Source: DATBJJ01 sp036556425 (GTDB lineage Bacteria; Acidobacteriota; Vicinamibacteria; Vicinamibacterales; 2-12-FULL-66-21). From it: a stretch of DNA of 64,000 nt. The stretch covers positions 62,001 to 126,000 of the forward strand of contig DATBJJ010000103.1 in NCBI GenBank assembly GCA_036556425.1, in the 5' to 3' direction. A program made the position numbers and the translations under genes. Of this stretch, positions 41,790 to 49,109 are shown in pieces. The notes under the pieces are model-generated. The model ran no database searches, was not told where the DNA came from, and saw only the letters and a program-made list of their open reading frames with translations. Numbering within the stretch: the stretch's first letter is position 1; every line of letters starts with the position of its first letter.

Positions 41790-43502
41790 ATGTCGGCATC
41801 GAGACGAATCGCCTGGATCGCGGCGCTGGCGTTGTGCACGTTGACGGGATCGGCCGCCATCGCGGAGCGCGCGTCGAGCGTGCCCTCGAAGCCCGACGAC
41901 CGCACGATCGTGCACGTGCTGAATCGGCTCGGCTTCGGCGCCGCACCGGGCGACATCGAGCGCGTCCGGCGCATCGGCCTCCAGACCTACATCGATCAAC
42001 AGCTCAACCCGGAGCGCATCGCAAACGAGAAGATGACCGCGCGCCTCGCGGACCTCAAGACGCTCGCGATGTCGACGAGCGAGCTCGCGACGGAATACTT
42101 CGCGCCGGCGCAGATGGCGCGCCGCGAAGCGCAGCGCAAGCAGGCCGCGCAGGATCCGTCGATGTCCGCCGACAATCCGCCTGACCCCGCGTCGCGCCGC
42201 GAGATGATGACGCCGGAACAGGCCGAAGCGATCCGCATGGAGCGGCAGACGCTGACGGACTTGATGCAAGCGAAGATGCTGCGCGCCGTCTACTCCGAGC
42301 GGCAGCTCGAAGAAGTGATGGTGGACTTCTGGTTCAATCACTTCAACGTGTTCTCGGGCAAGGGTCCGATCCGCGTTTACCTGAACGAGTACGAACGAGA
42401 CACGATTCGCCCGCACGTGCTCGGCAAGTTCGAGGATCTCTTGAAGGCGACCGCCGAGAGCCCGGCGATGCTCTTCTATCTCGACAACTGGCAGAGCGCC
42501 GCGGCCGAGGGCGCGCCGACGCTCGATCGCATGCAATCGGATCGTCGTTTCAATCCACGCAATCGCGGGCGCTTTCCTCCGAGGATGCGTCCCGGCGCGC
42601 CGAATCGGCCGGCGACGCTCGCGGACGTGCCCGGCGCCCTCAACAGACGACGGGGGTTGAACGAGAACTACGCGCGCGAGCTGATGGAGCTGCACACGCT
42701 CGGCGTCGACGGCGGCTACACGCAGAAAGACGTTCAAGAAATCGCGCGCGCGTTCACGGGCTGGACGATCGCGAATCCGCGCCAAGGTGGAGCCTTCCGG
42801 TTCGAGCCGCGCATGCACGACGCCGGCGAGAAGATCGTGCTCGGCACGAAGATCAAGAGCGGCGGCGGCAAGTCCGACGGCGATCAGGTTCTCGCGCTGC
42901 TCGCGAAGCATCCGTCCACCGCACGATTCATCGCGACGAAGCTCGCGCGGCGGTTCGTCGCCGACGATCCGCCGAAAGCGCTGGTCGATCGCGCCGCGCG
43001 GCGGTTCCTCGAGACGGGCGGCAGCATCCGCGACGTCGTGAAGACGATCGTCACCTCGGACGAGTTCTTCGCCGCCGACGCCTACCGCGCGAAGGTCAAG
43101 TCGCCGTTCGAGTTCGTCGCAAGCGCCGTCCGCTCGACCGGCCTCGATCTCCCGAACGCGATGCCGCTCGTGCAGGCCGTCCGCACGCTGGGTATGCCGC
43201 TCTACGGATGCCAGCCGCCGACCGGCTACGCGGACAAGGCGGAAGCGTGGGTCAACTCCGGCGCGCTCATCAACCGCATGAACTTCGCGGTCTCGCTCAC
43301 CTCGGGCGGCGCGCGCGGCGAGGCAATGCGCGCCCTCGCGCGGCGGACCGTCGATCGGCCCTCGATCACGAGCGACGCGCTCATCGAATCCGCGCTCGCG
43401 GGAGAGCTCTCCGCGACGACCGCGGCGACCGTGGCGCAAGCGAAGACGCAGCCGCAGGCGCTCGCGCTCCTCCTGGGCTCGCCGGATTTCCAGAAAAAGT
43501 AG
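41790..43502 (+). CDS. DUF1800 secreted protein
   Basis: A 570-residue exported protein with a signal peptide (IAWIAALALCTLTGSAAIA). It has the DUF1800 signatures HVLNRLGFGAAPGDIERV near the N-terminus, MVDFWFNHFNVFSGKG, NENYARELMELHTLGVDGGYTQKDV, and FSEFF-like ends (VTSDEFFAAD). The family is common in Acidobacteriota and Planctomycetes, nearly always beside DUF1501 as here, and has no assigned activity. AGAGG precedes ATG 41790; the frame is open far upstream through the repeat region, which I regard as chance. A Met/Asn/Arg/Pro-rich insert lies near residues 245-285. Confidence 0.9.
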   Translation: MSASRRIAWIAALALCTLTGSAAIAERASSVPSKPDDRTIVHVLNRLGFGAAPGDIERVRRIGLQTYIDQQLNPERIANEKMTARLADLKTLAMSTSELATEYFAPAQMARREAQRKQAAQDPSMSADNPPDPASRREMMTPEQAEAIRMERQTLTDLMQAKMLRAVYSERQLEEVMVDFWFNHFNVFSGKGPIRVYLNEYERDTIRPHVLGKFEDLLKATAESPAMLFYLDNWQSAAAEGAPTLDRMQSDRRFNPRNRGRFPPRMRPGAPNRPATLADVPGALNRRRGLNENYARELMELHTLGVDGGYTQKDVQEIARAFTGWTIANPRQGGAFRFEPRMHDAGEKIVLGTKIKSGGGKSDGDQVLALLAKHPSTARFIATKLARRFVADDPPKALVDRAARRFLETGGSIRDVVKTIVTSDEFFAADAYRAKVKSPFEFVASAVRSTGLDLPNAMPLVQAVRTLGMPLYGCQPPTGYADKAEAWVNSGALINRMNFAVSLTSGGARGEAMRALARRTVDRPSITSDALIESALAGELSATTAATVAQAKTQPQALALLLGSPDFQKK

Positions 43503-43509
43503 GACGACC

Positions 43510-44745
43510 ATGATCTCGAGACGAGTGTTCCTGAGAGACGGCGGGCTCGCGTTGGTCAGCCTCGGGTTCGCGCCGGAGTTCATCGCGCGCACCGTCGCCG
43601 CGGCGGCGCCGAGGCGCAAAGTGCTCGTGACGATCTTCCAGCGCGGCGCCGTCGACGGCCTCAACATGATCGTGCCGTTCGGCGAACGCGACTACTACGC
43701 GTCGCGTCCGAGCATCGCCATCGCGCGGCCGGGATCGTCGCCCGAGGCGGCGCTCGATCTGGACGGCTTCTTCGGCATGCACCCGCGCATGGCGCCGCTC
43801 AAGCCGCTTTACGACGCGCGTCAGCTCGCGATCGTCCATGCGTGCGGATCCCCGGACGGCACGCGGTCCCACTTCGACGCGCAGGACTACATGGAGACGG
43901 CGACGCCCGGCGTGAAGAGCACGCAGGACGGATGGCTGAACCGCTATCTCCACGCGCGCGAGCACGAGCGCGCGACGCCGTTCCGCGCGGTCGCGATGGC
44001 CCCGCAGCTGCCGCGCGCGCTGCAGGGACTCGCCCCCGCCTTGGCGATCGGACAGATCGGCCAGTTCGGCATCCGCGCCGGCCAGTCGACCGACATGGTG
44101 CAGGCGTCGTTCGAAGCGGAGTATGCCGCCGCCGCGAACGGCGTCCTGAATCGCACCGGGCGCGACGCGTTCAACGCCGTCAAGATGCTGAAGGATGCGG
44201 ATCCGTCGCGATACGCGCCGGAGAACGGCGCCGAATACCCGCGATCGCCCTACGGCGACGCGCTGAAGCAGATCGCGCAATTGATCAAGGCGGACGTCGG
44301 CCTCGAGGTCGCGTTCGCGGAAACCGGCAACTGGGACCATCACGCGCAGGAAGGCGCGGCGGTCGGCCAGCTCGCGAATCGCCTCGCGGACTTCTCCGGC
44401 GGCATCGCGGCGCTCGTCCGCGATCTCGGCGATCGCATGAGCGACGTCGTCGTCCTGACCATGTCGGAGTTCGGACGCACCGTCGGCGAGAACGGCAATC
44501 GCGGCACGGATCACGGGCACGGCAACGCGATGATGATCATCGGCGGCGGCATCAAGGGCGGAAAGGTCTACGGAAAATGGCCGGGCCTGGCGCGCGAGCA
44601 GCTCTACGAAGGGCGTGATCTCGCGGTCACGACCGATTTCCGCACCGTCTTCGCGGAAGTCGCGGGCGGACACCTCGGCCTCACGAACATGGCGCACGTC
44701 TTCCCCGGCTTCAAAGGACCGGTCAAGGTGGGCGCGCTGGGCTAA
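43510..44745 (+). CDS. DUF1501 protein with Tat signal
   Basis: A 411-residue protein exported by the Tat route: SRRVFLRDGG at the N-terminus, followed by a hydrophobic stretch. The DUF1501 fold, related to alkaline-phosphatase/sulfatase proteins, is shown by VTIFQRGAVDGLNMIVPFGE, FGMHPRMAPLKPLYD, NWDHHAQEG and MSEFGRTVGENGNRGTDHGHGNAM. The His/Asp-rich motifs suggest metal binding. It is 7 bp after DUF1800; the two probably work together in the periplasm on an unknown substrate. Confidence 0.9.
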   Translation: MISRRVFLRDGGLALVSLGFAPEFIARTVAAAAPRRKVLVTIFQRGAVDGLNMIVPFGERDYYASRPSIAIARPGSSPEAALDLDGFFGMHPRMAPLKPLYDARQLAIVHACGSPDGTRSHFDAQDYMETATPGVKSTQDGWLNRYLHAREHERATPFRAVAMAPQLPRALQGLAPALAIGQIGQFGIRAGQSTDMVQASFEAEYAAAANGVLNRTGRDAFNAVKMLKDADPSRYAPENGAEYPRSPYGDALKQIAQLIKADVGLEVAFAETGNWDHHAQEGAAVGQLANRLADFSGGIAALVRDLGDRMSDVVVLTMSEFGRTVGENGNRGTDHGHGNAMMIIGGGIKGGKVYGKWPGLAREQLYEGRDLAVTTDFRTVFAEVAGGHLGLTNMAHVFPGFKGPVKVGALG

Positions 44746-44763
44746 TTCTTCTAGACTTATGGC

Positions 44764-45903
44764 GTGAGGCTGACCGAGCTCCGCACTCCCGCCGTCCTGG
44801 TCGACACCGCGCGCGTCGCTCGCAACATCGATCGCATGCAGGCCGCCGTTGACGCGCGCGGCATCCGCCTTCGTCCACACGCGAAGACGCACAAGCTGCC
44901 CGAGATGGCGCGCCGGCAGATCGCGCGCGGCGCGATCGGAATCTGCTGCGCGAAGCTCGGCGAGGCGGAGGTCTTTGCCGACGCGGGGATCGAGGACATC
45001 AGGCTTCCCTACCCTCTCCACCCGGTGAACGCCGATCGAGTGCTCGCGCTCCTCGATCGCACGCGCCTCTCGTTCATCGTCGATGACCTGGAGATCGCGC
45101 GCGAATGGTCGGGCGTCATGACGTCGGCGGGACGAACGGTCGACGTGCTCGTCAAGGTCGACGTTGGATTCCATCGCTGCGGGATCGACCCCGATCGTCC
45201 TGATGCCGCGAATCTCGTCGCGAAGATCGCGGATCTCGGAGGGCTGCGCTTTCGAGGGCTCCTGAGCCATGCCGGGCATGGATACGGCGCCGCGTCGGAT
45301 CAGGAGACCGCGGCGATTGCGGCGGCCGAGGCGCGGCTGCTCGCGGCGCTCGCCGAGCAGGCGGGGGACCTCGGCGTGAAGACGGATGAGATCAGCGTGG
45401 GCGCGACGCCGACGGCGCGCTTCAGCGTGCAGCAGCGGGGGATCACCGAGCTGCGGCCGGGGAACTACATCTACTACGACCGCACGCAGGTCGGCCTCGC
45501 CGCCGCGAATTGGGAGGACTGCGCCCTCACCGTCCTCGCGCGCGTCGTCAGCACGCCGAGTCCCGATCGCATCATTCTCGATTCAGGCAGCAAGACGCTG
45601 ACGAACGATCTCGCGCGCGGCTTTGGGAGCACGCCAGGGTACGGTGTCGTGTTCGCGAGCCTGGACGCGCGCGCGCCGAACGAGTCGCTGCTCGTCGAGC
45701 GGCTGTCGGAGGAGCACGCGACCGTGCGCGTCCTCGACGGCGGCCGCGGCCTGAAGACGGGCGAGCTCGTCAGGATCCTGCCGAATCACTCCTGCGTCGT
45801 GTCGAATCTCGTCGACTCGGCATGGCTCGTCGACGGCGATGGCGCCATGGAAGACGCGAGCGTCGAAAAGATCGATATTGCCGCGCGCGGGCGGATCGCA
45901 TAG
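44764..45903 (+). CDS. D-threonine aldolase/D-serine dehydratase-like PLP enzyme
   Basis: A 379-residue fold-III PLP enzyme. The N-terminal alanine-racemase-like barrel carries the PLP lysine in RPHAKTHK (K41), with VDVGFHRCGI and SVGATPTA further on. The C-terminal beta domain has PNHSC (H342, C344), the metal site used by D-threonine aldolases and D-serine dehydratases. The known reactions are D-Thr to glycine plus acetaldehyde, or D-Ser to pyruvate plus ammonia; sequence alone does not decide between them. It starts at GTG 44764. The microcompartment shell gene follows after 23 bp on the same strand. Confidence 0.85.
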   Translation: MRLTELRTPAVLVDTARVARNIDRMQAAVDARGIRLRPHAKTHKLPEMARRQIARGAIGICCAKLGEAEVFADAGIEDIRLPYPLHPVNADRVLALLDRTRLSFIVDDLEIAREWSGVMTSAGRTVDVLVKVDVGFHRCGIDPDRPDAANLVAKIADLGGLRFRGLLSHAGHGYGAASDQETAAIAAAEARLLAALAEQAGDLGVKTDEISVGATPTARFSVQQRGITELRPGNYIYYDRTQVGLAAANWEDCALTVLARVVSTPSPDRIILDSGSKTLTNDLARGFGSTPGYGVVFASLDARAPNESLLVERLSEEHATVRVLDGGRGLKTGELVRILPNHSCVVSNLVDSAWLVDGDGAMEDASVEKIDIAARGRIA

Positions 45904-45926
45904 TAGAATACGGGTCCTCATCTCCT

Positions 45927-46214
45927 ATGGCGAAAGAGCTCCCCGGCGAAGCACTCGGCCTCGTGGAAACGCGCGGGCTGGTGGGCATGATCGAAGCGGC
46001 CGACGCGATGGTCAAGGCCGCGAACGTGCTGTTCGTCGGCTGGCAGAAGGTCGACGCGGGGCTCGTCACCGCAATCGTCCGCGGCGACGTCGCGTCCGTC
46101 AAAGCCGCGACCGACGCGGGGGCTGCGGCGGCGCGGCGCGTGGGCGAGCTCGTGGGCGTTCACGTGATCCCACGGCCTGCTGACGGCCTCGATAAAGTCT
46201 TTCCAATCGGCTAG
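45927..46214 (+). CDS. Bacterial microcompartment shell protein (BMC-H, PduA/EutM type)
   Basis: A 95-residue single-BMC-domain protein that should form shell hexamers. EALGLVETRGLVGMIEAAD, AMVKAANVLFVGWQKV, VTAIVRGDVASVKAATDAG and AAAARRVGELVGVHVIPRP follow the PduA/EutM/CcmK consensus closely over the full length. The pore loop, KIGSG in PduA, is KVDAG here (residues 41-45), placing an Asp at the pore. No other shell gene, pentamer or aldehyde dehydrogenase occurs in the window. It follows the PLP aldolase-like gene by 23 bp and converges on a MerR gene. The ribosome site is weak; TAGAAT just after the preceding stop (45904-45909) could be a -10. Confidence 0.93.
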   Translation: MAKELPGEALGLVETRGLVGMIEAADAMVKAANVLFVGWQKVDAGLVTAIVRGDVASVKAATDAGAAAARRVGELVGVHVIPRPADGLDKVFPIG

Positions 46215-46233
46215 CCGCCCGCTCCGGTGTTCT

Positions 46234-46707
46234 TCATCTCGATTTCTTCTTCCGCCGTTTGCGCGACGCGTGCACTTTCGCGGTCAGCTCTCGGAACGTC
46301 GGCTCGCCGCCGACGACGAGGAGCGGCTGAGCGGGATCGCGGAGCACGTTGAAGAACTCGCCGCGCGTGGTGCGCGCGTAGATGTCGCGGCCGTCGGTCA
46401 TGAGCGTCAGCGGACCGGTTCCGCCGATCGCGTCGAAGAGGCGGATGCCGAATTCGCTTCGCAGCGTCTCGAGCAGAAGCCGGATGCGAGCGATCGTCAT
46501 GCCGTGACGCCGCAGATCCGCCAACACCATCAGCTCGAGGAGATCGACCGGCGTGTAGCGGCGCTCGGTGAAGCCGCCTGCCGCCGTCGGCTTCGGCCCG
46601 ACCGCGGATTGAAAGAGCCGGCGGTCGTCCCACCACTGGAGCTGGCGCGCGGAGAGCCCCGTCAACGCGGCGACTTCACGTGCGCTGTACGAGTTCTTCA
46701 GCTGCAT
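46234..46707 (-). CDS. MerR-family transcriptional regulator
   Basis: A 157-residue regulator. The winged helix-turn-helix YSAREVAALTGLSARQLQWWDDRRLF is at residues 7-32, then RRYTPVDLLELMVLADLRRHGMTIARIRLLLETL continues the MerR DNA-binding and hinge region. The C-terminal domain (about 90-140) is not a known metal- or drug-binding type: there are no cysteines. The C-terminus is very basic (RKRRKKKSR). It converges on the shell protein gene with a 19-bp gap and precedes the pterin dehydratase gene's end by 20 bp. Its targets are unknown. Confidence 0.85.
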   Translation of the reverse strand: MQLKNSYSAREVAALTGLSARQLQWWDDRRLFQSAVGPKPTAAGGFTERRYTPVDLLELMVLADLRRHGMTIARIRLLLETLRSEFGIRLFDAIGGTGPLTLMTDGRDIYARTTRGEFFNVLRDPAQPLLVVGGEPTFRELTAKVHASRKRRKKKSR

Positions 46708-46727
46708 TCAGCGCCGCTCCGGCCGCG

Positions 46728-47024
46728 TCATTTGCCGCCCATCGCGGCGGCGACATCGGACGCTCGCTGGGCGCCGGCGAAATCCTTGTCGGTCAGGCCG
46801 CCCTCGCTGTGGGTGCTGTAGGTGAGCGTCACCCGCTTGTAGTTCACGAGCATGTCGGGATGATGGTCGGCCGCTTCGGCCTCGAAGCCCAGCCGTACGA
46901 CGAAGGCGATCGCATCCGGGAAGCCCGCAAAGGTGAACGTGCGGCGGATGGCCGCGCCGTCTAACTCCCAGCCGGACAGCTTCTTGAGCCGCTCGGCCGC
47001 CTCCGCTGCGCCTATGGTCGCCAT
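46728..47024 (-). CDS. Pterin-4a-carbinolamine dehydratase
   Basis: A 98-residue protein of the PCD/PhhB family, which dehydrates 4a-hydroxytetrahydrobiopterin to recycle the pterin cofactor. The active-site signature EAADHHPDMLVNYKRVTLTY with the paired His is intact, and WELDGAAIRRTFTF near the N-terminus is typical. I start at the ATG at 47024; four further codons upstream are open. No aromatic amino-acid hydroxylase is present in the window, so it may serve molybdopterin or another pterin use. It is followed by the MerR gene 20 bp on, in the same direction. Confidence 0.9.
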   Translation of the reverse strand: MATIGAAEAAERLKKLSGWELDGAAIRRTFTFAGFPDAIAFVVRLGFEAEAADHHPDMLVNYKRVTLTYSTHSEGGLTDKDFAGAQRASDVAAAMGGK

Positions 47025-47092
47025 GCGGAGAAGCATACTCCCGAACCCACCGGCTCCGAGGCTCTGGAACCCGAGCTCGCCGCCCGACGTCT

Positions 47093-47122
47093 AACAGTGT
47101 TAATCTGTTGAACGCCGTTCAA
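47093..47122. promoter_or_regulatory. Probable TetR operator
   Basis: TTGAACG-C-CGTTCAA (47108-47122) is a perfect 7-bp inverted repeat, with a second short palindrome TAAC-AGT-GTTA at 47093-47103. Both lie directly before the TetR gene and in the divergent gap with the pterin dehydratase. A possible -10 (TAATCT, 47101-47106) lies between or within them, so a bound repressor would block transcription. Confidence 0.7.
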
Positions 47123-47143
47123 TGCACCATTTCTGGAGGGTTT

Positions 47144-47797
47144 TTGGGGGTCAAGGAACGTCAGGAGCGTGAGCGCGAGGCGGTGGCACGGGCGATTCTG
47201 GATGCCGCGCGGGACCTCTTCGTCGCCGAGGGCTATCACAACGTCTCGATGCGAAAGATCGCGGAGCGCGTCGAATACAGCCCGGCTGCGATCTACAGCT
47301 ATTTCCCGAGCAAGGACGACATCTTCTTCGCGCTCGCCGAAGAAGGCTTCCGCATTCTGTTCACGCCTCCGCCAGGCGCGACCGCCAGCGACGAGCCTTC
47401 GGACTCGGTCGAGCAGCTGCGCCGCGGGTTCTGGCGGTTCTACGAATTCAGCCGATCGCATCCGGAGTACTTCGCGCTGATGTTCGTGGATCGCACGGTG
47501 CCGCGCATCAACAAGGACTGGGAGCGCTTCGGCTTCATCCGCGACATGAAAGCGCGGCTCGGCGCGACGATTCAGCGCGCGATCGACGCGGGCCAGTTTC
47601 CGGCCGGCTCCCATCCCGATGGGATCGCGCGCGTGCTCATGACGGCCATGCTCGGCGCGGCGGTGGGCCGGCTGTGCCATCGCGGCGTGCCGGGCGAGGA
47701 TGCGGATGCGCTCGCGCGCGACACGCTCGAAGCCGCGCTCACCGGCCTGCGCGCGGGCTCCCCCACGACGTTCGTTTCCAGACGGGATCGTTGCTGA
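47144..47797 (+). CDS. TetR/AcrR-family repressor of the efflux operon
   Basis: A 217-residue regulator. The N-terminal helix-turn-helix is ARAILDAARDLFVAEGYHNV through KIAERVEYSPAAIYSYFPSKDDIF, the AcrR/TetR signature. The remaining 150 helical residues form the ligand domain. TTG 47144 is chosen because GGAGG lies 6 bases upstream; a TTG 12 codons earlier falls inside the operator palindrome. It is the first gene of the tetR - adaptor - RND-TolC operon (49-bp and 9-bp gaps) and should repress the operon and itself. The inducer is unknown. Confidence 0.88.
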   Translation: MGVKERQEREREAVARAILDAARDLFVAEGYHNVSMRKIAERVEYSPAAIYSYFPSKDDIFFALAEEGFRILFTPPPGATASDEPSDSVEQLRRGFWRFYEFSRSHPEYFALMFVDRTVPRINKDWERFGFIRDMKARLGATIQRAIDAGQFPAGSHPDGIARVLMTAMLGAAVGRLCHRGVPGEDADALARDTLEAALTGLRAGSPTTFVSRRDRC

Positions 47798-47846
47798 AGT
47801 GTGACTGCGCACGTGATTGTGTGACGCGAATCAAAAGAGGCACGTA

Positions 47847-49100
47847 ATGACAGGTCGGCGTTTGCATCATCTCGTTTCCCGGCAGGTATTCATTCCCGCC
47901 ACCGTTCTTCTCCTCACGTCTTCGCTCGTGATTGGTTGCTCGACGAAAGCGGAGACGACGCTCGATGCGGCGAAAGCCGCCGAGCCGCTCGCGATCGCCA
48001 CGGCTCCCGTCGAGAGCCGTTCGATCGATCGATACCTTCGCGTGACAGGATCGCTCGTCGCCGACGCCCAGGCGGAGGTCAGCGCGGAAACCGCCGGCCG
48101 CGTGATCGCGACGCCGGTGGAGCGCGGGACACGCGTCGCCGACGGCGCGCTGCTCGTCCGCATCTCGCCCTCGGAAACATCCGCGCAGCTTCAGGAAGCC
48201 GAAGCGAACGCCGCGCAGATCGAAGCGCGGCTCGGGCTCGACGGCAGCACGCCATTCGATCGCACGCGTGTTCCCGACGTGATCAACGCGAAGGCATCGC
48301 TCGATCTCGCGGAAGCGGAATTCAACCGCATGCGATCGCTCCTCGAACAGAAGGTGATCTCGCAGAGCGAGTTCGATCAACGCCGCACGCAGCTCGAGGC
48401 TGCGCGCCAGAGCTATCAGGCGGCGCAGAATCAGGCGGATCAATCCTATCGATCGCTCGAGGCCGCTCGCGCGCGGACCGCGCTCGCGCAGAAGGCGGTT
48501 GCCGATACGGCCGTGCGCGCGCCGATCAGCGGGCTCGTCGCCGAACGGCTCGTCAGCGTCGGCGACTACGTCACGCGCGGCCAGCGCGTCGCGACGGTCG
48601 TTCGCGTCGATCCGCTTCGCGTCGAGCTGACCGTTCCCGAGCAGCACGTCTCGCTCGTGAAAGTCGGACAGCAGGTGCGCCTCACGGTCGACGCGTACCA
48701 CGGCGAGGAATTCCCGGCGACCGTGAAGTTCATCTCGCCCGCGCTGCGATCCGATCAGCGCGCGCTGACGGTCGAAGCGATCGCGCCGAACGCGGACGGG
48801 CGGTTGAAGCCAGGCCTCTTCGCGACGGCGCTCGTGCGCCAGCCGGATGCGGCGCCGGCGCTTCTCGTCCCGGAATCAGCGGTGGAAACGATCGCCGGCA
48901 CGAGTCGCGTGTACGTCGTCAAGGACGGCAAGAGCGCGCAAGGACCAAGCGGTCAAAAACAGCTAGAGGCCCGCATCGTCACGACCGGCGAGAAGCTCCA
49001 AGGTCAGATCGAGCTCACGACCGGTGTGTCGAAGGGTGACGTCGTGGCGTCCGAACCCAAGGGACGTTTGTCGGACGGCCAGTACGTGAAGGCTCGGTAA
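47847..49100 (+). CDS. RND efflux periplasmic adaptor (membrane fusion protein)
   Basis: A 417-residue lipoprotein adaptor that joins an RND pump to its outer-membrane channel. The lipobox is LVIGC after an N-terminal hydrophobic stretch. The lipoyl half-motifs VSAETAGRVIATPVERGTRV and TAVRAPISGLVAERLVSVGD flank a long coiled-coil hairpin (about 105-215). The beta-barrel and membrane-proximal domains follow (VELTVPEQHVSLVKVGQQV, LLVPESAVETIAG). AGAGG precedes ATG 47847. It lies directly before the pump gene. Confidence 0.92.
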   Translation: MTGRRLHHLVSRQVFIPATVLLLTSSLVIGCSTKAETTLDAAKAAEPLAIATAPVESRSIDRYLRVTGSLVADAQAEVSAETAGRVIATPVERGTRVADGALLVRISPSETSAQLQEAEANAAQIEARLGLDGSTPFDRTRVPDVINAKASLDLAEAEFNRMRSLLEQKVISQSEFDQRRTQLEAARQSYQAAQNQADQSYRSLEAARARTALAQKAVADTAVRAPISGLVAERLVSVGDYVTRGQRVATVVRVDPLRVELTVPEQHVSLVKVGQQVRLTVDAYHGEEFPATVKFISPALRSDQRALTVEAIAPNADGRLKPGLFATALVRQPDAAPALLVPESAVETIAGTSRVYVVKDGKSAQGPSGQKQLEARIVTTGEKLQGQIELTTGVSKGDVVASEPKGRLSDGQYVKAR

Positions 49101-49109
49101 GGTGTCGTC

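Noticed and set aside
41706..43667. A 653-codon minus-strand frame opposite DUF1800
   Set aside because: DUF1800 is a recognised family on the other strand; the antisense product has no domain.
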